Source: Guptibacillus hwajinpoensis
Lineage (GTDB): Bacteria > Bacillota > Bacilli > Bacillales > Guptibacillaceae
Length of the DNA stretch: 64,000 bases
Direction of reading: 5' to 3'
Assembly: GCF_020171785.1 (NCBI RefSeq)
Contig: NZ_JAIVAE010000007.1
Span: 62,001-126,000, forward strand
Below are positions 41,995 to 50,553 of the stretch, piece by piece. How positions within the stretch are numbered: position 1 is the stretch's first letter; each line of letters begins with the position of its first letter. The translations under genes and the position numbers were made by a program. The notes beneath the pieces were generated by a model. The model did not search any database. It was not told the origin of the DNA and was given only the letters and a program-made list of their open reading frames with translations.

Positions 41995-42101
41995 ATAGTT
42001 ATTAAGTCGGTAGTGATCGTCTGCTTTGGGTAACAATAGTTTACTAGATGTCATAAAAAAAGGTAGAGTTCAATACGATTATTGTCATGAAAGGTGGACT
42101 T

Positions 42102-43076
42102 TTAAATAGCAAAAAATTCAATTGTCACCTGACCATCTCCATTACCAATACCGGGAATATTGACTTGATTAGTGCCATTATTTTGAGAGCCGCCCCCGCC
42201 ACCTCCACCAATGGAATCGTCTGTACCCCCTGCACCTCCGCCACTAAATCCTCCGGCACCACCGCCTTCAGCAAAGCCGCCACCCCCGCCTCCGCCGAAG
42301 CCACCGTTAGAGCCATTAAACCCTGTGCCGCCTGCACCTCCATTAAAGATCGATTGCCCGCCAGAACCTAAACTACTTGCACCGTCTCCTAGTGGACTTG
42401 GTAGAATTCCTGCACCGCCACCACCGGAAAACGCATTGGTATTACCGCCTCTTCCATTTACTCCACCTGTGCCGCCGGGATTGCCATCCGTTCCACTGCT
42501 TGTAAGGGATGCGTTCACTCCTGGTAGTCCTTCAACTGTGCTAGCACCCCCGCCCCCGCCTGCTGCGATCAAAAGGGTTGAAGGAGTGACAGGTCCTGCT
42601 CCTCGCCAAACAAAACTGCCGCCACCACCCCCTCCGTTAAATAATCCGGGGGAACTTAAAGCGGTTTTTCCTTGTTGGCCAACCAATATACTTAGTGTTT
42701 CACCAGGTGTAACGGGGAAGTCTCCTTCAATCGAAGCGCCTAGTCCTGGGGCAGAAGTTCCACCACCACCTGAAGCACCAATGGCTTGTATTTTTGCAGT
42801 AGTTGCATCTTCTGGCACAGTCATGGTAATCACTGATCCTGTAAACTCAAATGTCCGTTGCACAGTGTGGATTTTTATAAAACTCGTCACATGATTACAA
42901 TCAATAAAAATAGGTAAGTTATCCAATGTTTTACCTATAATACAATCATCTTTTACAGTATCAAATCTAATGATTACCTTTCCATTTATAAAGAAGAGTA
43001 TGAGAAGTGTATTCTTTTTAAACTTTTTTAATTCTTTACAAATACAAGACGAGCAATGTTTTCTAAGTTTGTCCAT
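42102..43076 (-). CDS. Glycine-rich surface or spore-associated protein
   Basis: A 324-aa protein starting at ATG 43076 with a strong AAGGAGGAAAC. Residues 1-20 hold a Cys motif (CSSCICKELKKF) and no signal peptide. A beta-rich segment (about 70-95) contains FEFTGSVITMTVPEDATTAK. From about residue 100 it is dominated by runs of Gly (up to seven) with Ser, Ala and Asn, interrupted by LSILVGQQGKTAL, GGSFVWRGAGP and STLLIAAGG. It ends in GIGNGDGQVTIEFFAI. This pattern occurs in glycine-rich surface and adhesive proteins of Bacillaceae, some linked to spores. The N-terminal Cys pattern recalls coat proteins, but this is inference. Confidence 0.75.
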   Translation of the reverse strand: MDKLRKHCSSCICKELKKFKKNTLLILFFINGKVIIRFDTVKDDCIIGKTLDNLPIFIDCNHVTSFIKIHTVQRTFEFTGSVITMTVPEDATTAKIQAIGASGGGGTSAPGLGASIEGDFPVTPGETLSILVGQQGKTALSSPGLFNGGGGGGSFVWRGAGPVTPSTLLIAAGGGGGASTVEGLPGVNASLTSSGTDGNPGGTGGVNGRGGNTNAFSGGGGAGILPSPLGDGASSLGSGGQSIFNGGAGGTGFNGSNGGFGGGGGGGFAEGGGAGGFSGGGAGGTDDSIGGGGGGGSQNNGTNQVNIPGIGNGDGQVTIEFFAI

Positions 43077-43348
43077 GTATGTTTCCTCCTTCTTCTAGTA
43101 ATTTCACTCATCCTATTCTATTCAAATCTTATTTCTATGTATGGTTAACTGACTAAGAATAGAGGGGGAGGAAGTTATGGTGGAATTTCGAATGGTGATT
43201 CTCATTTGCAGGATATGCGGAAAGGAACATATTGGATGAAGTATATGGTAACAATATGAGAGGCATGATGTATGGAAACGAATGAATCATGTATCAGCCT
43301 ATCTTTCAGTTGTTTTTTCATAACTGTTTTATACAAAGAGGTGTCTAT

Positions 43349-44035
43349 ATGCTCTCGTTTATCGGAACAGTACTCATATTATTTTTAGTGACCATTGTGG
43401 TCATACGATCTATGGGGAAATCAGCCTTAGCTCAATTTACCCCACATGATTTAACAGCCCTATTTTTTATTGTCACCCTGGCGATTAAAGCAATCAAAGT
43501 CGATGGGGTTACTCAAGCCTTAATTGGGATTGCGATTATTATTATCATACATATCTCACTATCAAAATTAAGTCTATACAAACACCTCAACCGATTTGTA
43601 ATAGGAGAGCCAACGATTTTGATAAAACATGGCAAGTTAATTAAAATGAACCTGAAAAAAAGTCGCTTTTCTTTGTCAGAATTATTATCAAGTATAAGAA
43701 GCAAAGGCTATGCTGACGTGAACAATATTCAATACGCTATTCTTGAACCAAATGGAGAAATTAGTGTCCTTCCAAAAGAAGAGTCTATGCCTGTGACACC
43801 AAAAATACTAAATTGTCATGTAGATTATAGCGGTCTTCCTATTGCAGTTGTCATTGAGGGGAAAATACAATATAGAAATTTAGAACTCATTCATAAAGAT
43901 GAAGAATGGTTATTAAAAGAAATCAAAGCAGCAGGTGTTTCAAATATAAAGCATATTTTTTATGCTTCGGTAAGGGACGATGATTACTCCTTAACAGTAG
44001 ACAATGGGAAAGGAAACATTGGAACATTAAAATAG
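43349..44035 (+). CDS. DUF421 (YetF-like) membrane protein
   Basis: About 228 aa from ATG 43349, behind AAAGAGGTG; the longer frame from 43289 lacks a site. Three N-terminal helices include IRSMGKSALAQFTPHDLTAL, the DUF421 signature. The cytoplasmic beta-rich part follows (FVIGEPTILIKHGKLIKMNL, KSRFSLSELLSSIRSKGYAD, VQYAILEPNGEISVLPKEE-like). YetF proteins of spore formers have unknown function; some are sporulation-induced. It is monocistronic. Confidence 0.87.
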   Translation: MLSFIGTVLILFLVTIVVIRSMGKSALAQFTPHDLTALFFIVTLAIKAIKVDGVTQALIGIAIIIIIHISLSKLSLYKHLNRFVIGEPTILIKHGKLIKMNLKKSRFSLSELLSSIRSKGYADVNNIQYAILEPNGEISVLPKEESMPVTPKILNCHVDYSGLPIAVVIEGKIQYRNLELIHKDEEWLLKEIKAAGVSNIKHIFYASVRDDDYSLTVDNGKGNIGTLK

Positions 44036-44462
44036 AAAGGGATTATAAGTGACCATCAACTAAAGCTTCTTAAATTAAAGGAAAAGTTATCGAGCAGAAT
44101 CAGTGGAAAAGGTGCTTGGGAGTTATTTTCATATTGAAATGCTGAGTAAATCATCAAAAAATGAATGTGCGAAGAGTCGTGAGAACCTCCTCACGATTTT
44201 TAATAGCCTGAATAACAGAAGGGTCTGATTCTATTTTGTGGATCGGGTCTTTTTTATGTAATATTAGTGGTTTTAAGGTTTAGTTAATAGAAGCTGTTTT
44301 CACAGATCCACACACCTTCAGTCATATTCAAATCCCCAAATTGTGCATTAAAAGTCACGAAAATAAAAGTTATCACAATGCTAATACGGTTTCTCCTGTA
44401 TAGTTAAAGCATAATGCAGGAAGAGTGAAGGCGATCCTAAATATAACCAAGGGGGAAATCGA
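44036..44462. other. Intergenic region with one hairpin
   Basis: A 427-bp gap. TCGTGAG/CTCACGA with TTTTT (44177-44205) is a likely terminator for the DUF421 gene. The remainder is AT-rich with no gene that I can support. Confidence 0.5.
44177..44205 (+). terminator. Rho-independent terminator
   Basis: TCGTGAG pairs with CTCACGA around a short loop and is followed by TTTTT. Confidence 0.7.
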
Positions 44463-45314
44463 ATGCGAAGGATTATCTTATCGACCGAAAGCGGCGCCGA
44501 CGTACCGGGTGATTTAGCTGAAAAGTACGATATTCAAGTCGTTCCCATGCACATCATTATGGATGGTAAGGATTATTTAGACGGTTCATTGCCGGTCCAA
44601 GATATTTATGACTATTACGAACGGACGAAGAAAATCCCTTCTACTACCTCTACAAATGCTCATGAGTATCAAGAGTTTTTTTCGACTATAAGAGAGAATT
44701 CCCCAGACTGCATCATTGTACATATTGGTTATACATCAAAAGCATCTTCTTCTTTTCAAAATGCTGTCATTGCTGCGGAAGAATTTGAAGACATTTATCT
44801 CATTGATGCTTTGAACGTTACTGGAGGATTAGCTGCGATTGTATTGTACGCGGCTAAGTTTCTAGAAAAAGAACCCGACATCGAACCGGAGCGCTTAGTT
44901 GAAAAAATAGAGGCAATCGTTCCTAAATCAAGACTGGCTTTCATCCCAGGTAGCCTTGATTTTCTTAAAGCGGGAGGACGGGTAAGCAATATGGCTTCCT
45001 TGATTGGAGCACTATTGAAAATAAAGCCATGCATTGAGTTGAAGGATGGAAAGCTGATGTCTACAAAGAGATACCGCGGGAAAATGATCGGAGCTAGTGA
45101 AAAACTCTTAAGAGATTATTTAAATGAATTCAACATCGATCGAGAGCAGCTTTATTTTATCTACTCCATCGGACTCGATGAACGGATCAAAGAGCGGATG
45201 GGTCAGGTTGCAAAAGAAAACGGATTCCAAAATATAAGATGGATCCAAGCTGGCGGTATGATTTCGACTCATTCTGGAGCAGGGGGCTTCGGGATAGCGG
45301 GGATAGAGGAATAG
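44463..45314 (+). CDS. DegV-family fatty-acid-binding protein
   Basis: A 283-aa protein starting at ATG 44463 after AAGGGGGAAA. It shows the DegV layout: IILSTESGADVPGDLAEKYD at the start, then IPSTTSTNAHEYQEFF, HIGYTSKASSSFQNAV and later PGSLDFLKAGGRVSNMASLI and TKRYRGKMIGASEKLL. Proteins of this family (FakB type) bind fatty acids and present them to the kinase FakA for phosphorylation. The kinase is not nearby. A terminator hairpin follows about 100 bp later. Confidence 0.9.
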   Translation: MRRIILSTESGADVPGDLAEKYDIQVVPMHIIMDGKDYLDGSLPVQDIYDYYERTKKIPSTTSTNAHEYQEFFSTIRENSPDCIIVHIGYTSKASSSFQNAVIAAEEFEDIYLIDALNVTGGLAAIVLYAAKFLEKEPDIEPERLVEKIEAIVPKSRLAFIPGSLDFLKAGGRVSNMASLIGALLKIKPCIELKDGKLMSTKRYRGKMIGASEKLLRDYLNEFNIDREQLYFIYSIGLDERIKERMGQVAKENGFQNIRWIQAGGMISTHSGAGGFGIAGIEE

Positions 45315-45418
45315 TATGAGCTATATAATTAAAGGGAGGATTCTGTTTGAACCCAGTCGTTTAAGTGACATCCTACATGATCAAGCTGCTATTCAGCCAT
45401 AACAACATATAATTAGTA

Positions 45419-45450
45419 ATGAGTATAACCATACGTGGTTATGCTCTTTT
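45419..45450 (+). terminator. Rho-independent terminator
   Basis: GAGTATAACC/GGTTATGCTC with a 6-nt loop and T-run. It is a close copy of the hairpin at 41960. Confidence 0.75.
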
Positions 45451-45531
45451 TGATATTTTGACATTATTAGTAATGATACCGTCCAATGGAGTGAAATCAG
45501 AAAATACGCTCTAGTACAATGAGGTGAAACG

Positions 45532-47007
45532 ATGAATAAGAGAAAGGAAGATTTTGAGTTAGAAGATGGCGCTTTTTTTCCCGGGAAAACCTACGTAGAC
45601 GAGCTCCTAAAGCCGGTTTTTAAAGACCAGCGTGATTACTTATTTGATGCGATGTTTATGATTCATCGCGCGCATACAACGATGCTGAAGGAACAAAACA
45701 TTATTACTACTGAGGAAGCAAAGAAGATATTGGATGGTGTCAATGAAGTAGCGAAGATGGAGAAGAAGCTATTAAACTTTGTCCCAGAATACGAAGATTT
45801 CTTTTTCCTTGTTGAAGCCGAAGTGGCGAAGTTAATTGGTGACGATTTAGCAGGAAAGATGCATATCGCGAAGAGTCGAAATGACATGGGTGAAGCCATG
45901 TATCGAATTGTGATTCGCGATCATCTGCTTGATCTGTTGGAGAACGTAAAAAAGCTAGGGCAAGCGCTAGTTAGTCAAGCGGAAGACCATATTCATACAA
46001 TCATGCCGGCTCACACGCACACGCAACCTGCTCAGCCTACCACATTTGGTCATTATCTCCTCGCCATATCCGATAATCTATCTAGAGACGTCGACCGCTT
46101 GTGGCAAGCGTATCATACCGTGAATCGTTCCCCGATGGGGGCGGCGGCGATTACAACGACTGGTTTTCCAATCAGTCGAGAACGAATGGTTGAGCTACTA
46201 GGATTTGATGACGTGATGGAAAATTCTTATGATGCCATTGGAACAGGGGACTATTTACTTGAAACAGCTCTTACACTCGTTAGTATGATGACAAACATGG
46301 GCAGATGGATTCAAGAGCTTCTCCGCATGGCTTCCAATGAAGTCGGTTTGCTAAAAGTTTCGGATGCTTATGTCCAGGTAAGTAGTATCATGCCACAAAA
46401 AAGAAACCCGGTTTCTTTAGAACATTCAAGAGCGCTCGCTAGCAGTGCCGTAGGGGAAGGGCTTAGCGTCATTCAGATGATCCATAATACGCCATATGGC
46501 GATATTGTGGATACAGAAGATGATTTACAACCGCACCTTTATAACGGATTTCATAAAGCGAATCGTGTTACGAAGCTCTTAACGGCTGTCATGACGACGA
46601 TGAAATTCAACAAGGAACGAGCACTTGAGCAAGCGAAAACAAATATGATTACAATCACTGAGTTAGCTGACGTCCTTGCTAGAGATTATAATGTGCCATT
46701 TCGAAGAGCACACCAAATATCTAGTTTCGTAAGTAAAAAAGCAAGCGAGGCAAAGAAAGAGTTGTATGAAGTGAGCGTTTCTGAAGTAAATGGGTGGATT
46801 GGCGGCGTGCAACTTTTAGAAGAAGATTGGAAAAATATCTGTGACCCTTCTACGTTTATTGAGAGAAGGAGCGTAACAGGTGGGCCAAGTCCACAAGTTG
46901 TAGAGCGGATGGTGTTGGATCGTAAAGGGCGGTTGAAGGACCTCACCGAGAAGATAGAAACGTATTCCACCCAGATCAATTCGATTAAAGAGAATTTGAA
47001 AAGTTGA
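45532..47007 (+). CDS. Argininosuccinate lyase paralogue (fumarase/aspartase superfamily)
   Basis: A 491-aa enzyme starting at ATG 45532 behind GAGGTGAAAC. The superfamily regions are present: KMHIAKSRNDMGEAMYRIVI, AHTHTQPAQPTTFGHYLLAI and the mobile catalytic loop SSIMPQKRNPVSLEHSRALA with its catalytic Ser. It is about 25-30 residues longer than ArgH (about 460 aa) and its ends differ. No argG or other arginine gene is near, and it is preceded by its own leader. It may cleave another N-substituted aspartate or aminopolycarboxylate, as EDDS lyases of this family do. Substrate unknown. Confidence 0.85.
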   Translation: MNKRKEDFELEDGAFFPGKTYVDELLKPVFKDQRDYLFDAMFMIHRAHTTMLKEQNIITTEEAKKILDGVNEVAKMEKKLLNFVPEYEDFFFLVEAEVAKLIGDDLAGKMHIAKSRNDMGEAMYRIVIRDHLLDLLENVKKLGQALVSQAEDHIHTIMPAHTHTQPAQPTTFGHYLLAISDNLSRDVDRLWQAYHTVNRSPMGAAAITTTGFPISRERMVELLGFDDVMENSYDAIGTGDYLLETALTLVSMMTNMGRWIQELLRMASNEVGLLKVSDAYVQVSSIMPQKRNPVSLEHSRALASSAVGEGLSVIQMIHNTPYGDIVDTEDDLQPHLYNGFHKANRVTKLLTAVMTTMKFNKERALEQAKTNMITITELADVLARDYNVPFRRAHQISSFVSKKASEAKKELYEVSVSEVNGWIGGVQLLEEDWKNICDPSTFIERRSVTGGPSPQVVERMVLDRKGRLKDLTEKIETYSTQINSIKENLKS

Positions 47008-47374
47008 TAGAGCAGTAGTTAAGCGGGTTCTAATGTGATTGCTCGTAGTAATGAAGGGATTTTTTGCACTTATTTTTTTAAATCCTGAGTAAAAGAATAA
47101 ATATTTGATAGTTGATGGATCCCCATAACTGATCCTGTTGAAAGAACGTGACTAGGAGAAAAAATCCGCGTTATGTTTCACTCCTACAGATTGCAAAAGT
47201 CCTTGGAAACAAGGGCTTTGTTAGTGTGGAATTACTGATCGTTGAAAAACGTGTAACTTTGTGGCTAAGCGGGAAACGAAAGTATAGGTGAATGGTAGAG
47301 ACAGAAGGACAGGTTTTTGGTCTTTTGTCTCATGAAAAGAAACGAGTAAATTAGCGTGATGATAGGGGGACATG
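47008..47374. other. Intergenic region, nothing recognised
   Basis: A 367-bp stretch between the lyase gene and the SDR gene. I saw no supported small gene, strong hairpin or promoter. Confidence 0.4.
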
Positions 47375-48124
47375 ATGAGTAAAAAAGTTGCCCTAGTAAC
47401 AGGGAGTTCAAAAGGACTCGGCAAAGTGATTGCACAAAAACTTGCTGAATCTGGAATAAAGGTAATTATTAATTACAGTAGCAATCAAGAAAAAGCAGAA
47501 GCGGTTGTTCGTGATATTCAAGAGCTTGGTGGAGAAGCAGTCGCTATTCAAGCAGACATCACAGATCAAAAAGATGTTGAAAAGTTGGTCACTGTTTCAC
47601 GAGAGACTTTCCAGCAACCGATTGATATTCTCGTCAATAACGCCACGGGTCAACAGCCAGAACTATCATTGGAAGAAGTGACTTGGGAAGATTACTTGGA
47701 TCAGCTGCATTTTACCGTGAAAGCCCCTTTATTACTTTTAAAAGAAGTTATGAAGCCTATGAAAGAAAACCAGTGGGGGCGCATTATTAATATTGGAAGC
47801 GAAGTTGTGGAATTAGGCAATAGCGATTTTTCAAATTATGTTACGGCAAAGTCTGCGGTCATTGGAATGACTCGCTCCTGGGCAAATGAGCTGGGGAAAC
47901 ATGACATCACAGTCAATGCTGTGCATCCAGGTTTTACTCCGGTAGAACGTCATGGGGAAGTTACAGAGACAAGTGCAGGTAGTTATATCAAAGGCCTTCC
48001 GTTGAATCGGTTAGGAAAGCCGGAAGATATTGCTTATATGGTGCGTTTCTTAGCAAGTGACGAAGCTAATTTTATTACAGGACAAAATATCAATGTAAAT
48101 GGTGGGAATACCTTTGGAGTATAA
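47375..48124 (+). CDS. SDR-family oxidoreductase (FabG-like)
   Basis: A 249-aa protein; ATG 47375 is favoured over the adjacent ATG 47372 by spacing from AGGGGGA. Classical SDR motifs: TGSSKGLGKVIA (residues 9-20), NNATGQQPE (NNAG-like, near residue 88), the catalytic Ser in NIGSEV and YVTAKSAVIG. FITGQNINVNGGNTFGV closes the fold. It should use NADP(H) and act on a carbonyl substrate. Not part of a fatty-acid operon, so not necessarily FabG. Ungrouped, 97 bp before the stress protein gene. Confidence 0.87.
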   Translation: MSKKVALVTGSSKGLGKVIAQKLAESGIKVIINYSSNQEKAEAVVRDIQELGGEAVAIQADITDQKDVEKLVTVSRETFQQPIDILVNNATGQQPELSLEEVTWEDYLDQLHFTVKAPLLLLKEVMKPMKENQWGRIINIGSEVVELGNSDFSNYVTAKSAVIGMTRSWANELGKHDITVNAVHPGFTPVERHGEVTETSAGSYIKGLPLNRLGKPEDIAYMVRFLASDEANFITGQNINVNGGNTFGV

Positions 48125-48221
48125 TTTTTTCCTAGTTTAAGTGGCGGACAAAGCCTAAATTAGGAGAGCCTCTAAACAATTCTTTTAAATCAAGTTTTAC
48201 TATATGAAGGAGGAACCACAA

Positions 48222-48731
48222 ATGACAAACCAACATTCAGAAAATCAGGAAACCCTTAAGAATATCAAAGATTTGATTAAAGATGAGAAGGTAGCGATGT
48301 TAACGACTGTATCGCCAGATGGCAAGCTAATGTCTCGTCCCATGCAAACGCAGGAAGTCGAATTGGATCAGGAAGAGATCTGGTTTATTACGAAAAAAGA
48401 TACAGATAAGTATGAGGATATCAAGCTTACTCCTGCCGTAAACTTAGCGTATGCAGGGTCATCGTATGTTTCGATTAGCGGTACTGCTGAATTGGTGCAG
48501 GATAGTGAGAAGAAGAAAGAGTACATGAATAAGGTTGTTGAAAAACTGCTAAATACTTCTGCTGATGATCCGGATGTTGTACTGGTTAAAGTTACACCGG
48601 ATGTTGCTGAATATTGGGAGTCGGGAGTGAATGTTAAAACGGTTAAAGAGTTTGTGAAAAAGGTGACAAGCAGTAAATCATTAGAAGAAGGCAATGATTT
48701 AAAAGATACGGTACACTTTAATAGGAATTAG
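48222..48731 (+). CDS. General stress protein 26-like, pyridoxamine-phosphate-oxidase fold
   Basis: About 169 aa starting at ATG 48222 behind AAGGAGGAAC. It is a split-barrel flavin/PNPOx-like domain: VAMLTTVSPDGKLMSRPMQT at residues 25-45, EIWFITKKDTDKYEDI and VSISGTAELVQD. Family members (B. subtilis YdaG/GSP26) bind FMN or F420-like cofactors and are induced by stress. A damaged partial copy of this gene is found at 57236-57507, on the other side of the rhamnose cluster. Confidence 0.87.
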   Translation: MTNQHSENQETLKNIKDLIKDEKVAMLTTVSPDGKLMSRPMQTQEVELDQEEIWFITKKDTDKYEDIKLTPAVNLAYAGSSYVSISGTAELVQDSEKKKEYMNKVVEKLLNTSADDPDVVLVKVTPDVAEYWESGVNVKTVKEFVKKVTSSKSLEEGNDLKDTVHFNRN

Positions 48732-48796
48732 AATCAGCAGAAATGATTCTATTGATTCGAGGTCAGTAAAAAATCTCTAACGAATTTGTTTAACGT

Positions 48797-48825
48797 AAAC
48801 CCTCTTGCGAAAGCAAGGGGGTTTT
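48797..48825 (+). terminator. Rho-independent terminator
   Basis: AAACCCTCTTGC and GCAAGGGGGTTT pair around a GAAA tetraloop and run into T. Confidence 0.85.
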
Positions 48826-48935
48826 AAATATGGATGATTTCAGAAAACAAGTAAACTAGGGGGAGGCTTTAGTATGACTCCCATACAATCTGCTATGCAA
48901 CAGTGAATCGCTAGAACCGTCCCGCTAATCCAAAA

Positions 48936-48998
48936 CAAACATAAACAAAAATAAATACATTTGTTTGTGTTGACTTATTTGGTTTTATTGTTTACTAT
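48936..48998 (+). promoter_or_regulatory. Rhamnose operon operator and promoter
   Basis: The inverted repeat CAAACATAAACAAA (48936-48949), N10, TTTGTTTGTGTTG (48960-48972) overlaps the -35 box TTGACT (48970-48975). TACTAT (48993-48998) follows after 17 bp. The same arrangement, spacing included, occurs at 63430-63492. It is probably the site of the DeoR-type regulator encoded at 55826. Confidence 0.7.
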
Positions 48999-49105
48999 TT
49001 CAATACAGGCAAAATAAGTGTTTATATTCAGAAAAATGAAACAGATAATTGCAGTTAGCCTTTAGAACCTATACTGGTTTATTTTTCTGAGGTTTACACC
49101 TTTGT

Positions 49106-49120
49106 TTGTAAGCGCTTGCT
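49106..49120 (+). promoter_or_regulatory. cre (CcpA) site before the rhamnose transporter
   Basis: TTGTAAGCGCTTGCT fits the cre consensus WTGNAANCGNWNNCW at every fixed position. It lies between the promoter and the ribosome binding site, where CcpA can block transcription. Confidence 0.75.
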
Positions 49121-49141
49121 AATTTGAAGAGGAGGAAAAAT

Positions 49142-50461
49142 ATGGCGAAAATAGGTAGTAAAAGTACAACCGGTTGGAAGGCGACGATATCCGTTGCGAT
49201 GGCAAACTATATTGAAGCCGGTTCGATCATCGCTGCGGCAAGTAGTTTAACGTTGTGGCAAGCTTATCTTACACTGGACAGCATGGCGATAGGGTTATTG
49301 AGTGCCCTGAGTGCTAACGCTTTTGGTGCTGCGGTTGGTGCATTAGTTGGTGGTTATTTATGTGATAAATATGGAAGGAAATTTATTTATACTTATGATT
49401 TATTGGCCTATATGCTGGGCGTGTTGTTGATCGCTCTTTCGTTCAATTTTCCTATGCTTTTAATAGGAACCATTATTACTGGTATTGCAGTAGGAGCGGG
49501 TGTGCCAGCTTCATGGACGTATATTGCAGAAGAAGCTCCACATGAAAAACGTGCCGCTCATGTTGGAACAGCACAGCTTGCCTGGTCGGTGGGACCAGCA
49601 GTAACATTTTTACTCGCTGTACTTCTTGCTCCATTAGGTTTAATGGGGAGTCGGCTTATATTTGTACATTTACTTATCATTGCCTTTATTACCTGGTATA
49701 TCCGACAGGGGTTATCTGAATCTAAAATTTGGAAAGAGGGGAAAGAACGTGAGAAGCAAAGTGGATTATCTGGAAGCTTGTCACGCAGCTCTCTGAAAGA
49801 ATTGTTTACTCTCAAAGTGAATCGCGAAGCTTTGTTCTTATTAGTGGGAATCTATCTTTTCTGGAACTTAACTGCAGGTGCAATGGGGTATTTTATGCCT
49901 TACATATATGAAAATGTAGGTGGATTATCAAGCGGACAAGCTAATTTACTTCAAGCATTTTTATGGATGTTAACAGTGGCTACGACATTCTTTGTCTTTA
50001 TGAAATTTGGAGATAAGTATAGCCGTCGGTTTTTATTTGGTTTAGGCGCTGTTATGGGAATCGTGGCGTGGATTATCTTGACGTTCATGCCAATGAATTG
50101 GTTTTCGTTATTTGCTTTCGTCATTTTATGGGGATGTGCCGCTGGCTTTGGTGCTCAAGCGTTTTATGGTTTATGGGCTAGTGAGTTATTCCCAACGAAG
50201 TATCGTGCGGGAGCGCAGGGCATTATGTTCTTCTTAGTTCGGTTTGGTATCGCAATATGGTCGTTTCTACTTCCCACAGTTATGGACAACCTCGGGTTTC
50301 AAGCGGCTGGAATCGTTATGATTGTTTTCTTAGTAATCCATTTCTTGATTGGCATCATTCTTGCCCCAGAGACTAGAGGTAAAACCCTTGAAGAAATCGA
50401 GGAAGAGCGCTTTGGCCAAAAAGAAACCGTGGTAATAGAAGAAAATAGGAACTTTAATTAA
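49142..50461 (+). CDS. MFS sugar transporter, probably for L-rhamnose
   Basis: A 439-aa major facilitator protein starting at ATG 49142 behind AAGAGGAGGAAA. About twelve helices are visible. The family loop GGYLCDKYGRKFIYTYDLLA after helix 2 matches the G-[RK]-[RK] motif of sugar porters, and PETRGKTLEEIEEE closes the last helix. It opens a rhamnose gene set and is controlled by the promoter at 48936 and the cre at 49106. Rhamnose is inferred from the neighbours; the substrate could be a rhamnose-containing oligosaccharide. Confidence 0.87.
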   Translation: MAKIGSKSTTGWKATISVAMANYIEAGSIIAAASSLTLWQAYLTLDSMAIGLLSALSANAFGAAVGALVGGYLCDKYGRKFIYTYDLLAYMLGVLLIALSFNFPMLLIGTIITGIAVGAGVPASWTYIAEEAPHEKRAAHVGTAQLAWSVGPAVTFLLAVLLAPLGLMGSRLIFVHLLIIAFITWYIRQGLSESKIWKEGKEREKQSGLSGSLSRSSLKELFTLKVNREALFLLVGIYLFWNLTAGAMGYFMPYIYENVGGLSSGQANLLQAFLWMLTVATTFFVFMKFGDKYSRRFLFGLGAVMGIVAWIILTFMPMNWFSLFAFVILWGCAAGFGAQAFYGLWASELFPTKYRAGAQGIMFFLVRFGIAIWSFLLPTVMDNLGFQAAGIVMIVFLVIHFLIGIILAPETRGKTLEEIEEERFGQKETVVIEENRNFN

Positions 50462-50464
50462 AAA

Positions 50465-50497
50465 CAAAGTAAACAAAAGTATTCAAAAATAAACAAA
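50465..50497 (+). promoter_or_regulatory. Direct-repeat operator upstream of rhaEW
   Basis: CAAAGTAAACAAA (50465-50477) and CAAAAATAAACAAA (50484-50497) are direct copies of the half-site CAAACAYAAACAAA seen at 48936 and 63430. They lie in the 92-bp gap before rhaEW and suggest a second control point. Confidence 0.5.
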
Positions 50498-50553
50498 AGT
50501 TTGATATGTTATAGATAATGAATTTATAAAATTGCTTGTTTGGAGGAGAAAAA

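Noticed and set aside
42211-42894. Long proline-rich open frame on the plus strand
   Set aside because: It is the antisense shadow of the glycine-rich gene (Gly codons read as Pro on the other strand), without a ribosome binding site.
43177-43239. 20-codon frame with a strong GGGGGAGGAAG site
   Set aside because: Too short to support and no recognisable product; it may be the start of a decayed gene in the accessory stretch.
45316-45402. 28-codon frame directly after the DegV gene
   Set aside because: No similarity recognised and no separate ribosome binding site; probably chance.
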